A stretch of DNA of 51,282 bases from DASXTW01 sp046726275 (lineage in GTDB: Bacteria; Actinomycetota; UBA4738), in contig JBKPAF010000007.1 of assembly GCA_046726275.1 (NCBI GenBank), positions 1 through 51,282 on the forward strand, written 5' to 3'. Every line of letters begins with the position of its first letter. Within the stretch, counting starts at the first letter, position 1. The notes under the pieces are model-generated. The model was not told the origin of the DNA and did no database searches. It saw only the letters and a program-made list of their open reading frames with translations. Of this stretch, positions 41,420-48,934 are shown one piece after another. The translations under genes were made by a program, and so were the position numbers.

Positions 41420-41460
41420 ACACTCCGGCGCGCCTTCCGCACGGTCCCCCCTCGGCCTGC

Positions 41461-41469
41461 TGAGATAAT
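41461..41469 (+). promoter_or_regulatory. Possible -10 element of the sdh operon
   Basis: TG-A-GATAAT looks like an extended -10 element. Transcription would begin near 41476, at or next to the TTG codon, so the mRNA would have little or no leader and the GGAGG at 41471-41475 would lie upstream of it. The two signals conflict, so an upstream promoter may be the true one. No -35 match is evident. Confidence 0.3.
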
Positions 41470-41481
41470 CGGAGGTTGCCA

Positions 41482-41886
41482 GTGGCACAGCGACGGGTCG
41501 CGCGACGGACGAACGAGTTCGGGAAGCTGTACAGGGGCCGCGAGGGTCAGTGGTCCTGGCTGGCGCACAGGGTTACCGGGGTCGCCATCATCCTTTTCCT
41601 GTTCGCCCACGTCGTCGACACGGCACTGGTCGGATGGGGCCCCGACGCCTACAACAAGGTGGTTAGCGTCTACCACAACCCGTTCATCAGGCTCCTCGAG
41701 CTCGGGCTCGTGGCCGCGGTCATCTTCCACGCCCTGAACGGTGTGAGGATCATGATCATCGATTTCTGGCCGAAGGCTTCCGATTTCAACCGCCAGCTGA
41801 TCTACGGCACGGTGGGCCTGTTCGTGGCCGGGATGATCCCGATCACCTATCTGATCGTGAAGCCCATCGTGGAGAAGTACCTCTGA
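41482..41886 (+). CDS. sdhC: Succinate dehydrogenase cytochrome b subunit (SdhC)
   Basis: The 134-residue protein has three membrane spans: AHRVTGVAIILFLFAHVVDTALV, LLELGLVAAVIFHALNGVRIMI and LIYGTVGLFVAGMIPITYLI. His residues in AHRVTG, FAHVVD and FHALNG are candidate haem or quinone-site ligands. It anchors the flavoprotein and iron-sulfur subunits and delivers electrons to menaquinone or ubiquinone. The GTG at 41482 has GGAGG six bases upstream; a TTG at 41476 is in frame. Its stop overlaps the sdhD start. Confidence 0.9.
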   Translation: MAQRRVARRTNEFGKLYRGREGQWSWLAHRVTGVAIILFLFAHVVDTALVGWGPDAYNKVVSVYHNPFIRLLELGLVAAVIFHALNGVRIMIIDFWPKASDFNRQLIYGTVGLFVAGMIPITYLIVKPIVEKYL

Positions 41887-42356
41887 TGGCCGTCGGCACG
41901 CCCCCGGCCCAGCCCACGGTCCACAGCCGCGACCGGCTGGCGACCCCGCAGGGGCCTTCAGCCGGACGGGCGCGGCCGGGTAAGGGATCGGAGTTCTGGT
42001 GGTGGGTGTTCATGCGCCTGTCGGGCATCCTGCTCCTGGTCCTGGCCGTCGGCCACGTCCTCATCATGCACGTGGTCGGGGAAGGCGTGGACCGGGTGAA
42101 CTTCTCCTTCGTCGCGCTGCGATGGCAGGAACCGTTCTGGAGGACCTGGGACTGGCTGATGCTGTCCCTGGCGCTGGTCCACGGAGTGAACGGTCTGCGA
42201 GTGATCATCCTGGACTACGTGCGCCGCCCCGGGGTGCGCATCGCCACGAGCTGGTTCTTCTTCGTCACCGGGGCCGTGATGTTCGCCCTGGGAACGGTGG
42301 TGGTGTTCTCCTTCGACCCGTGCAAGTGGCCGGGCACCGTGGGGCTCACCTGCTGA
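41886..42356 (+). CDS. sdhD: Succinate dehydrogenase membrane anchor (SdhD)
   Basis: The 156-residue protein begins with a long hydrophilic stretch of about 35 residues, then three spans: FMRLSGILLLVLAVGHVLIMHVV, WLMLSLALVHGVNGLRVIIL and SWFFFVTGAVMFALGTVVVF. His in GHVLIMHV and LVHGVNG are probable haem ligands. It pairs with SdhC. ATG and the previous TGA overlap (TGATG). The flavoprotein gene follows 16 bases later. Confidence 0.9.
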   Translation: MAVGTPPAQPTVHSRDRLATPQGPSAGRARPGKGSEFWWWVFMRLSGILLLVLAVGHVLIMHVVGEGVDRVNFSFVALRWQEPFWRTWDWLMLSLALVHGVNGLRVIILDYVRRPGVRIATSWFFFVTGAVMFALGTVVVFSFDPCKWPGTVGLTC

Positions 42357-42372
42357 GCATGCGGCGGGGCCC

Positions 42373-44109
42373 GTGACCACCGTCCACACCTACGACGCCG
42401 TGATCGTGGGGGCGGGAGGGGCCGGCCTCCGAGCGGCGCTCGAGGCCTCCAAGGCCGTCAAGACCTGCGTCATCTCGAAGCTCTACCCGACCCGCTCGCA
42501 CACCGGGGCCGCCCAGGGAGGGATGTGCGCTGCCCTGGGCAACGTCGAGGAGGACTACCCCGAATGGCACGCGTTCGACACCGTGAAGGGCGGCGATTAC
42601 CTGGTCGACCAGCCGGCGGCCATCCTCATGTGCCGGGAAGCGATCGACGCGGTCATCGAGCTCGAGCACTGGGGGTTCCCGTTCAACCGCACCCGCGACG
42701 GCAAGATCGACCAGCGGCGATTCGGCGGGCACACCCGGAACCACGGCGAGGCACCCGTCCGCCGGGCCTGCTACGCGGCGGACCGGACCGGGCACATGAT
42801 CCTGCAGACGCTGTACCAGCAGTGCATCCGCAACGACGTCCGGTTCTTCAACGAGTTCTACGTCCTCGACCTGATCATGACCGAGGACGGGCGGTGCGCC
42901 GGCGTGGTGGCCTACGAGCTCGCGGCCGGGGAGATCCACGTGTTCCGATCGAAGGCGGTGCTGTTCGCCACCGGCGGATACGGAAAGATCTTCAAGGTCA
43001 CGTCGAACGCCCACACGCTCACCGGCGACGGCCCCGCCGTCTGCTTCCGGCGCGGCATCCCCCTGGAGGACATGGAGTTCTTCCAGTTCCACCCGACGGG
43101 GATCTACAAGATGGGGATCCTCATCTCCGAGGCCGTCCGGGGAGAGGGAGGCATCCTCATCAACAGCGACGGCGAGCGGTTCATGGAACGCTACGCCCCC
43201 ACCATCAAGGACCTAGCTCCCAGGGACATGATCAGCCGGGCCATCTACCAGGAGATCAAGGAAGGCCGGGGCATCGAAGGCAAGGACTACGTGCATCTGG
43301 ACGTCCGCCACCTGGATCCCGAGATCATCGAGAAGAAGATTCCGGACGTCACCGAGTTCGCCCGGATCTACCTGGGCGTCGAACCGCTCACCGAGCCGGT
43401 CCCCATCCAGCCCACCGCGCACTACGCCATGGGCGGGATCCCCACGGACACCGAGGGGCAGGTGGTTGCCGGCGCCGACGAGCGACCGGTCCCCGGCCTC
43501 TACGCGGCCGGGGAATGCGCGTGCGTCTCCGTCCACGGGGCGAACCGCCTGGGGACCAACTCGCTGCTCGACATCGTGGTCTTCGGGCGCCGCGGTGGCC
43601 GGCACATGGCCGATTTCGCGGCGGAGGCGGGCCCGCCGAGGGTCCCCGGCCACCCGGAAGCGGAGAGCGTGGAGATGCTCCGGCACCTCCTGAAGGGACC
43701 GAACCTCGAGTTCGCAGCCGACATCCGGGCCGACCTCCAGCAGCACATGTTCGATCTGTGCGGCGTGATCCGCAGCGAGAAGGGGCTCAGCCAGCTCGAG
43801 GAGATCCTGGGGGGCCTGGGCGAGCGCTACAAGCTGATCGGCGTGCAGGATCGAGGCAGGACCTTCAACACGGAGCTCATGGAGGCGGTCGAGCTCGGGT
43901 TCCTGCTGGACATCTCCGATGCGGTGGTGGCCGCGGCGCGCACCCGCGACGAGAGCCGAGGAGGGCACTATCGCGAGGACAGCCCGCTCCGTGACGACGA
44001 CCGGTGGCTCGTACACTCCCTCGCCTACAGGGAGGAAGATGGATCCATCCGGCTCGAGTACAAGAACGTGAAGCTTGGACCCTACGTTCCCATGGAAAGG
44101 AAATACTGA
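42373..44109 (+). CDS. sdhA: Succinate dehydrogenase flavoprotein subunit (SdhA)
   Basis: The 578-residue FAD subunit oxidises succinate to fumarate. The N-terminal Rossmann motif is VIVGAGGAGLRAALEAS, the FAD-linking His lies in TRSHTGAAQGGM, and active-site parts are FHPTGI, SEAVRGEGGILIN, TAHYAMGGI and NRLGTNSLLD. The C-terminal domain ends with a basic cap. A GTG start at 42373 has GGCGGGG just before it. It overlaps sdhB by a TGATG junction. Confidence 0.95.
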   Translation: MTTVHTYDAVIVGAGGAGLRAALEASKAVKTCVISKLYPTRSHTGAAQGGMCAALGNVEEDYPEWHAFDTVKGGDYLVDQPAAILMCREAIDAVIELEHWGFPFNRTRDGKIDQRRFGGHTRNHGEAPVRRACYAADRTGHMILQTLYQQCIRNDVRFFNEFYVLDLIMTEDGRCAGVVAYELAAGEIHVFRSKAVLFATGGYGKIFKVTSNAHTLTGDGPAVCFRRGIPLEDMEFFQFHPTGIYKMGILISEAVRGEGGILINSDGERFMERYAPTIKDLAPRDMISRAIYQEIKEGRGIEGKDYVHLDVRHLDPEIIEKKIPDVTEFARIYLGVEPLTEPVPIQPTAHYAMGGIPTDTEGQVVAGADERPVPGLYAAGECACVSVHGANRLGTNSLLDIVVFGRRGGRHMADFAAEAGPPRVPGHPEAESVEMLRHLLKGPNLEFAADIRADLQQHMFDLCGVIRSEKGLSQLEEILGGLGERYKLIGVQDRGRTFNTELMEAVELGFLLDISDAVVAAARTRDESRGGHYREDSPLRDDDRWLVHSLAYREEDGSIRLEYKNVKLGPYVPMERKY

Positions 44110-44930
44110 TGTCTACCGAGCTGTGGCCGGAGCTGCTGCCCGAGGCCTCCGAGGAGTTCGAGCTGTGGGAGGAGGGACCGCCCAGAGAGCCCGGGGCGAA
44201 GCCCAGGACGGAGCCGCCCGCGCCGGGCCAGGTCCGGCTCACCATCCAGGTCCGCCGCTATGACCCCGAGCGACGCGAGGGCGGGTGGTGGGAAGAGCAC
44301 ACCGTCAACATGGAGCCCACCGATCGGCTCCTCGACGCCCTGCACGAGGTCAAGTGGCATCACGACGGGACGCTCGCCCTGCGCCGGTCCTGCGCCCACG
44401 GCGTGTGCGGCTCTGACGCCATGCTCATCAACGGGCGCAACGCCCTGGCCTGCAAGGTATTGGTGAAGGACGTCGCTCCGCGAGTGACCGTGGAGCCCAT
44501 TCGGGGCCTTCCGGTCATCAAGGACCTGATCGTGGACATGGAGCCCTTCTTCGCCGGCTATCGACGACTGCTCCCCTATCTCATCAACGACGAGGAGCCG
44601 CCCGACCGGGAGCGGCGCCAGTCCCCGGCCGAGCGCGAGCGGTACGACGACACGACCAAGTGCATCCTGTGCGCGGCCTGCACCACCTCGTGCCCGATCT
44701 TCTGGGGGGACGACGAGTACATCGGGCCTGCGGCCATCGTGAACGCGCACCGGTTCATCTTCGACTCGCGGGACCACGGGGCCAGGGAGCGCCTCGACCT
44801 CCTGGCCGACAAGACGGGGGTCTTCCGGTGTCGGACCACGTTCAACTGCACCGAGGCGTGCCCTCGGGGGATCAAGGTCACCAAGGCCATCCAGGAGGTC
44901 AAGCGGGCCATCATGTTCGACCGACTGTGA
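44109..44930 (+). CDS. sdhB: Succinate dehydrogenase iron-sulfur subunit (SdhB)
   Basis: The 273-residue subunit carries three clusters. The 2Fe-2S motif is SCAHGVCGSDAM with a distal Cys in NALAC; as in E. coli SdhB the third ligand is Asp, not Cys. The 4Fe-4S motif is CILCAACTTSCP and the 3Fe-4S motif is NCTEACPRGI. An N-terminal acidic extension of about 35 residues precedes the ferredoxin domain. It passes electrons from FAD to the membrane subunits. Its stop overlaps the next gene's GTG start (GTGA). Confidence 0.95.
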   Translation: MSTELWPELLPEASEEFELWEEGPPREPGAKPRTEPPAPGQVRLTIQVRRYDPERREGGWWEEHTVNMEPTDRLLDALHEVKWHHDGTLALRRSCAHGVCGSDAMLINGRNALACKVLVKDVAPRVTVEPIRGLPVIKDLIVDMEPFFAGYRRLLPYLINDEEPPDRERRQSPAERERYDDTTKCILCAACTTSCPIFWGDDEYIGPAAIVNAHRFIFDSRDHGARERLDLLADKTGVFRCRTTFNCTEACPRGIKVTKAIQEVKRAIMFDRL

Positions 44931-45547
44931 CGGATCGGCGAAGAGAGGACCTGGACAGAAACCTTGGTGAGTGGTTTCCGCTGACCATCCGGGAGACAGC
45001 GGCGCTGTTCGTTGGAGCCCCTTTCCGATGGTGGATCAGCGGTGGCCAGGCGCTTGAGCTCTTCACAGGCCGATCCTGGCGGCGCCACGACGACACCGAC
45101 GTCGGGATCTGCCGCCAAGACGCCCCTGCGCTCCCCGATATCCTCGGCGGCTGGGACCTTCATCTCGCCTCATCGGGAAGGCTGACTCCGTGGAGCGGAG
45201 AGCCATTGTGGGCAGAGCTCAACCAGAACATCGTCTGGTGTCGACCCTCGCCCTCCTCCCCCTGGCGTATCGACGTGACCATCGGTGAAGGGAACGAACA
45301 CGAGTGGATCTACCGGCGTGACCCGTCGCTACGACTCCCGTGGCGGGAGGCGGTGCTCCAGTCCGAGGAGGGCATTCCCTACTTGGCACCAGAGCTTCAA
45401 CTCCTGTTCAAGAGCAAGAAGGTCCGGCCAAAGGACGAGGAGGACGCGAGGGAAGTGATCGGTTCCCTGACTGCTTCCCGCCGCTCTCGGCTGACTCACT
45501 GGCTTCCCGAGGGACATCCATGGATGAAAAACCTCGCCAGGGATTGA
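44927..45547 (+). CDS. Aminoglycoside-2''-adenylyltransferase-like nucleotidyltransferase
   Basis: The 206-residue protein resembles the ANT(2'')-type nucleotidyltransferase fold: WWISGGQALELFTGRSWRRH with the SGG (38-40), then HDDTDVGICR with D56 and D58 as the metal pair, and a later acidic IDVTIGEG with a third Asp. Such proteins transfer AMP to aminoglycosides or other small molecules; many chromosomal members have no known substrate. It starts as GTG overlapping the sdhB stop and its 3' end overlaps the frdA start by 28 bases. It is thus nested in a respiratory operon where it has no obvious metabolic role. Resistance activity is not shown by sequence alone. Confidence 0.8.
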   Translation: MTDRRREDLDRNLGEWFPLTIRETAALFVGAPFRWWISGGQALELFTGRSWRRHDDTDVGICRQDAPALPDILGGWDLHLASSGRLTPWSGEPLWAELNQNIVWCRPSPSSPWRIDVTIGEGNEHEWIYRRDPSLRLPWREAVLQSEEGIPYLAPELQLLFKSKKVRPKDEEDAREVIGSLTASRRSRLTHWLPEGHPWMKNLARD

Positions 45548-47283
45548 GCCAGCACTCGCTAAAATCGGTGCGCTTGGAGACGATCGCGCACGACATCCTC
45601 ATCGTGGGGGGCGGAGCCGCTGGGCTGCGGGCGGCCATCGCCGCGGCGGAGACCTCCGACGCCTTGAGCATCGCCCTGATCTCGAAGGTGTACCCGATGC
45701 GAAGCCATACCGTCTCCGCCGAAGGCGGCGCGGGGGCGGCGCTCGGACCCGACGACAGCGCGGACCTCCATGGCTTCGACACCATCAGAGGAAGCGACTA
45801 CCTGGCCGACCAGGACGCCGTGGAAGCGTTCGTGGCCGAGGCGCCCGAGGAGGTCATCCGCCTGGAACGATGGGGATGCCCCTGGAGCCGTGAGCCCGAC
45901 GGGAGGATCTCGGTGCGGGCCTTCGGCGGGATGAGCGTGAACCGTACCGCCTTCGCAGCGGACAAGACGGGGTTCCATCTGCTGCACACGCTGTTCCAGA
46001 CCTCCCTCAAGTACGACCGGATCTCGCGGTGCGACGAGTTCTTCGTGACCAAGCTGTTGGTCGAGGATGGGCGGTGCAGGGGAGTGACCGCCATCGACCT
46101 TCGGGACTCCGAAGTGAGGTGCTTCACCGGCAAGGCCGTGATCCTGTGCACGGGCGGACTGGGCCGGATCTTCGCCTTCACCACCAACGGCTCGATCTGC
46201 ACGGGAGACGGCATGGCCCTGGCCTACCGGGCGGACGTGCCCCTCAAGGACATGGAGTTCGTGCAGTACCACCCCACCGGTCTGCCAGGCACGGGGATCC
46301 TCATGACGGAGGCGTCCCGTGGCGAGGGCGGGTATCTCATCAACTCCGAGGGAAGGCGGTTCCTCGAGGACTACATCCCTTCCAAGATGGAGCTGGGCCC
46401 CCGGGACATCCTTTCTCGGGCCATCATGCAGGAGATCGAGAAAGACCACGCCTTCGAGGGGCCTTACGGCGAATACGTGCACCTCGACGTGCGCCATCTT
46501 GGCGAGAAAGTGATCGACGAACGGCTACCTTTCGTCAGGGAGCTCGTCCGGAAGTTCGTGGGTATCGACCCCGTCCACGAGCCCATACCAGTTCGGCCGG
46601 TCGTCCACTACATGATGGGGGGCGTGGACACGGACATGCTGGGGCGGACCCGGTTGCCCGGGTTGTACGCGGCCGGTGAGACCGCCTGCGTCAGCATGAA
46701 CGGTGCGAACCGTCTCGGGTCCAACTCGCTCACCGAATGCCTCGTGTTCGGGGCTCGCGTGGGCAAACAGGCCGCGGAGGACGCGCTCGAGGTGTCCGCC
46801 CTCCCCGAGAGACCGCTGGTCCGGGCAGCCGAGGCCGAACAGGATCGGCTGGTCGATACCTTCCTCGAACGTGAGGAACAGGGTGAGCGGGTGGCCGACA
46901 TCCGAACGGACCTCCAGCGGACCATGGAGCAGGGTGTGGGGGTCTATCGAAGCGAGGAGTCCCTCAAGGAGGCCGTAGAGGAGGTCCGCAGGCTAAAGGG
47001 CCGCTACGCAAGCCTGTCCCTCGACGACCGGGACCGGGCGTTCAACACCGAGCTCATCTCCGCTCTGGAGCTGGGGAACATGCTCGACGTGGCGGAGACC
47101 GTGGTCGGCTCGGCTCTGGAGCGACGGGAGTCTCGAGGCTCCCACACCCGCCGGGACTATCCCGACCGTGACGATGAGCACTTCCTCAAGCACAGCTTGG
47201 CGTACGCTGGATCGGAAGGCCCGCGGATCGAGTATTCCGACGTGACCATCACCCGCTGGCCTCCGGCAGAGCGAAAGTACTGA
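45520..47283 (+). CDS. frdA: Fumarate reductase/succinate dehydrogenase flavoprotein subunit (FrdA)
   Basis: The 587-residue FAD subunit is close in style to mycobacterial FrdA. It shows ILIVGGGAAGLRAAIAAAE, SKVYPMRSHTVSAEGGAGAA with the FAD-linking His, QYHPTGLPGTGILMTEASR, VVHYMMGGVDTD and NRLGSNSLTE. It catalyses fumarate/succinate interconversion. The ATG at 45520 has GAGGGA upstream and lies inside the end of the nucleotidyltransferase gene; the open frame runs further upstream without similarity. It leads a frdABCD unit separate from sdhCDAB. Confidence 0.93.
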   Translation: MDEKPRQGLSQHSLKSVRLETIAHDILIVGGGAAGLRAAIAAAETSDALSIALISKVYPMRSHTVSAEGGAGAALGPDDSADLHGFDTIRGSDYLADQDAVEAFVAEAPEEVIRLERWGCPWSREPDGRISVRAFGGMSVNRTAFAADKTGFHLLHTLFQTSLKYDRISRCDEFFVTKLLVEDGRCRGVTAIDLRDSEVRCFTGKAVILCTGGLGRIFAFTTNGSICTGDGMALAYRADVPLKDMEFVQYHPTGLPGTGILMTEASRGEGGYLINSEGRRFLEDYIPSKMELGPRDILSRAIMQEIEKDHAFEGPYGEYVHLDVRHLGEKVIDERLPFVRELVRKFVGIDPVHEPIPVRPVVHYMMGGVDTDMLGRTRLPGLYAAGETACVSMNGANRLGSNSLTECLVFGARVGKQAAEDALEVSALPERPLVRAAEAEQDRLVDTFLEREEQGERVADIRTDLQRTMEQGVGVYRSEESLKEAVEEVRRLKGRYASLSLDDRDRAFNTELISALELGNMLDVAETVVGSALERRESRGSHTRRDYPDRDDEHFLKHSLAYAGSEGPRIEYSDVTITRWPPAERKY

Positions 47284-47298
47284 ACTCGGGAGGCGTGG

Positions 47299-48048
47299 AT
47301 GTCGGAACGGACGATGACGCTCAAGGTGGCCCGGTACCGGCCGGAGCACCAGGACAAACCGTATTTCGACGAGTTCGAAATCCCCTATCGCGAGGACATG
47401 GTGATCCTCGACGCCCTCAACCACGTCAAGGACGATCTGGACGGAAGCCTCGCCTACCGGTGGTCCTGCCGCATGGGCGTATGTGGCTCCTGCGGGATGA
47501 TGGTCAACTACCGGCCCAGGCTTACGTGCTCGACCTTCCTTCGCGAGTTTTATCCGAAGCCCGTGGTGGTCCAACCGCTGGAGAACTTCCCGGTGATCAG
47601 GGACCTCGTCGTGGACATGACGTCGTTCATGGAGAAGCTCCGCGAGGTCAAGCCATGGATCGTCCGGCGCTACGAGCCGGCGATCGAAGCGGGCGAGTAT
47701 CTCCAAACGCCCGACCAGGTGGAGCGCTACAAGCAGTTCAGTATGTGCATCAACTGCATGCTGTGCTATGCGGCCTGCCCGGTCGTGGCCAAGGACCCGG
47801 AGTTCCTCGGGCCCGCGGCGATCGCCCTGGCTCATAGGTACAACCTCGACTCGCGGGACGAGGGTCAGGCGGAACGGCATCGAGCCATCGCGGTCGACTG
47901 GGGGATCTGGGACTGCACGTTCGTCGGCGAATGCTCGGTGGTCTGCCCGAAGGACGTCGATCCCGCGGCGGCCATCCAGCGCGAGAAGGTGGCCAAGACA
48001 ACGGACACCATGCTGTCGATGGTGCTGCCGTTCGGCGGCGAGGCCTGA
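47299..48048 (+). CDS. frdB: Fumarate reductase iron-sulfur subunit (FrdB)
   Basis: The 249-residue subunit has a complete Cys-only 2Fe-2S motif SCRMGVCGSCGMMV with the distal Cys in RLTCS, unlike the Asp-containing SdhB upstream. The 4Fe-4S motif is CINCMLCYAACP and the 3Fe-4S motif is GECSVVCPKDVDP. This difference supports separate Sdh and Frd roles for the two sets. GGGAGG precedes the ATG at 47299, 15 bases after frdA. It ends just before frdC. Confidence 0.94.
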   Translation: MSERTMTLKVARYRPEHQDKPYFDEFEIPYREDMVILDALNHVKDDLDGSLAYRWSCRMGVCGSCGMMVNYRPRLTCSTFLREFYPKPVVVQPLENFPVIRDLVVDMTSFMEKLREVKPWIVRRYEPAIEAGEYLQTPDQVERYKQFSMCINCMLCYAACPVVAKDPEFLGPAAIALAHRYNLDSRDEGQAERHRAIAVDWGIWDCTFVGECSVVCPKDVDPAAAIQREKVAKTTDTMLSMVLPFGGEA

Positions 48049-48050
48049 GA

Positions 48051-48452
48051 GTGGAGGGCAGTAGGAAATACCCCGTCTACGAGCCCAGGCAGTCGAGGAC
48101 CTGGTGGCTGAAGACAGCGTCCTACCGCCGGTTCGCCGCCCGGGAGATCACCTCGATGTTCGCCGCGATGTTCTGCGGGTTGCTTCTCGCGTTCCTGTTG
48201 GCTCTGTCGTGGGGTCCCGAGGCGTACCGGGACTTCCTCCGGTTACTGGACACGCCCGGGATGGTGGCGTTCGCAGCCGTGACGCTGGCCTTCCTGCTCT
48301 ATCACACCGCGACCTGGTTCCGGCTGAGCACGCACATCCTGGTCATCCGGCTGGGCCGGCGAACCCTCCCGAGGAGCGTGATCCTCGCCGGGCTCGTCGG
48401 AGCGTGGATCGTCGCCTCGGCGGTCGTCGCCTACTTCCACATCTGGTTCTGA
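48051..48452 (+). CDS. frdC: Fumarate reductase membrane subunit C
   Basis: The 133-residue protein matches the 15-kDa FrdC anchor: a soluble start YPVYEPRQSRTWWLKTASYRRFAAREITS, then three membrane spans (MFAAMFCGLLLAFLLALSW, MVAFAAVTLAFLLYHTATWF, VILAGLVGAWIVASAVVAYF). With FrdD it forms the quinone site. The GTG at 48051 lies two bases after the frdB stop with GAGG upstream. Its stop overlaps the frdD ATG. Confidence 0.88.
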   Translation: MEGSRKYPVYEPRQSRTWWLKTASYRRFAAREITSMFAAMFCGLLLAFLLALSWGPEAYRDFLRLLDTPGMVAFAAVTLAFLLYHTATWFRLSTHILVIRLGRRTLPRSVILAGLVGAWIVASAVVAYFHIWF

Positions 48453-48907
48453 TGCGAAGCGGCGACCCATCCGACGGGGCGTCCCTGGGAGACGTCCTCG
48501 AGTGGTCCGACACGACGCAGGTGCAGCCGCGGACGCGGCGGCCGCGCCCCGGGGGGCCCCAAGCCAGGCTGGAGGCGATCGCGTGGGCCTTGTTCTCGGC
48601 CGGCGGGTTCGTGGCCGCCATCCTGCTCCCGGTCCACGCGGCCATCCTCGGCATCGCCTACGCGGCCGGATGGCTCCCCGATGACGCGATGTCCTATGAC
48701 CGGATCCATCATCTGGTCCGCAACCCGCTCACGAAGCTCTATCTGCTCGCCCTGATCTCGCTCCCCCTGTACCACTGGGCGCACCGGTTCCGGTTCGCCA
48801 TCCACCACCAATTCGGGATCCATCTGAAGCGCCTGGTCGCCGTGGCGTGCTACGGAACTGCCCTGGCCGGCACCGGCCTGACCGTGTGGGTGTTGCTGCG
48901 GATCTGA
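48452..48907 (+). CDS. frdD: Fumarate reductase membrane subunit D
   Basis: The 151-residue protein has three spans: AIAWALFSAGGFVAAILLPV, LYLLALISLPLYHWAHRF and LVAVACYGTALAGTGLTVWV. The middle part HHLVRNPLTKLYLLALISLPLYHWAHRFRF is the FrdD-like core. A hydrophilic N-terminal extension of about 45 residues makes it longer than the usual 120. The ATG overlaps the frdC stop (TGATG). It ends convergently with the acyl-CoA synthetase. Confidence 0.87.
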   Translation: MRSGDPSDGASLGDVLEWSDTTQVQPRTRRPRPGGPQARLEAIAWALFSAGGFVAAILLPVHAAILGIAYAAGWLPDDAMSYDRIHHLVRNPLTKLYLLALISLPLYHWAHRFRFAIHHQFGIHLKRLVAVACYGTALAGTGLTVWVLLRI

Positions 48908-48914
48908 GCCAGGA

Positions 48915-48934
48915 AGCCGCGAGGGGTAGCGGCT
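48915..48934. terminator. Possible bidirectional hairpin between frdD and the acyl-CoA synthetase
   Basis: AGCCGC and GCGGCT form a perfect 6-bp stem around an 8-base loop in the short convergent gap. No T run follows on either strand, so terminator function is uncertain. Confidence 0.3.
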
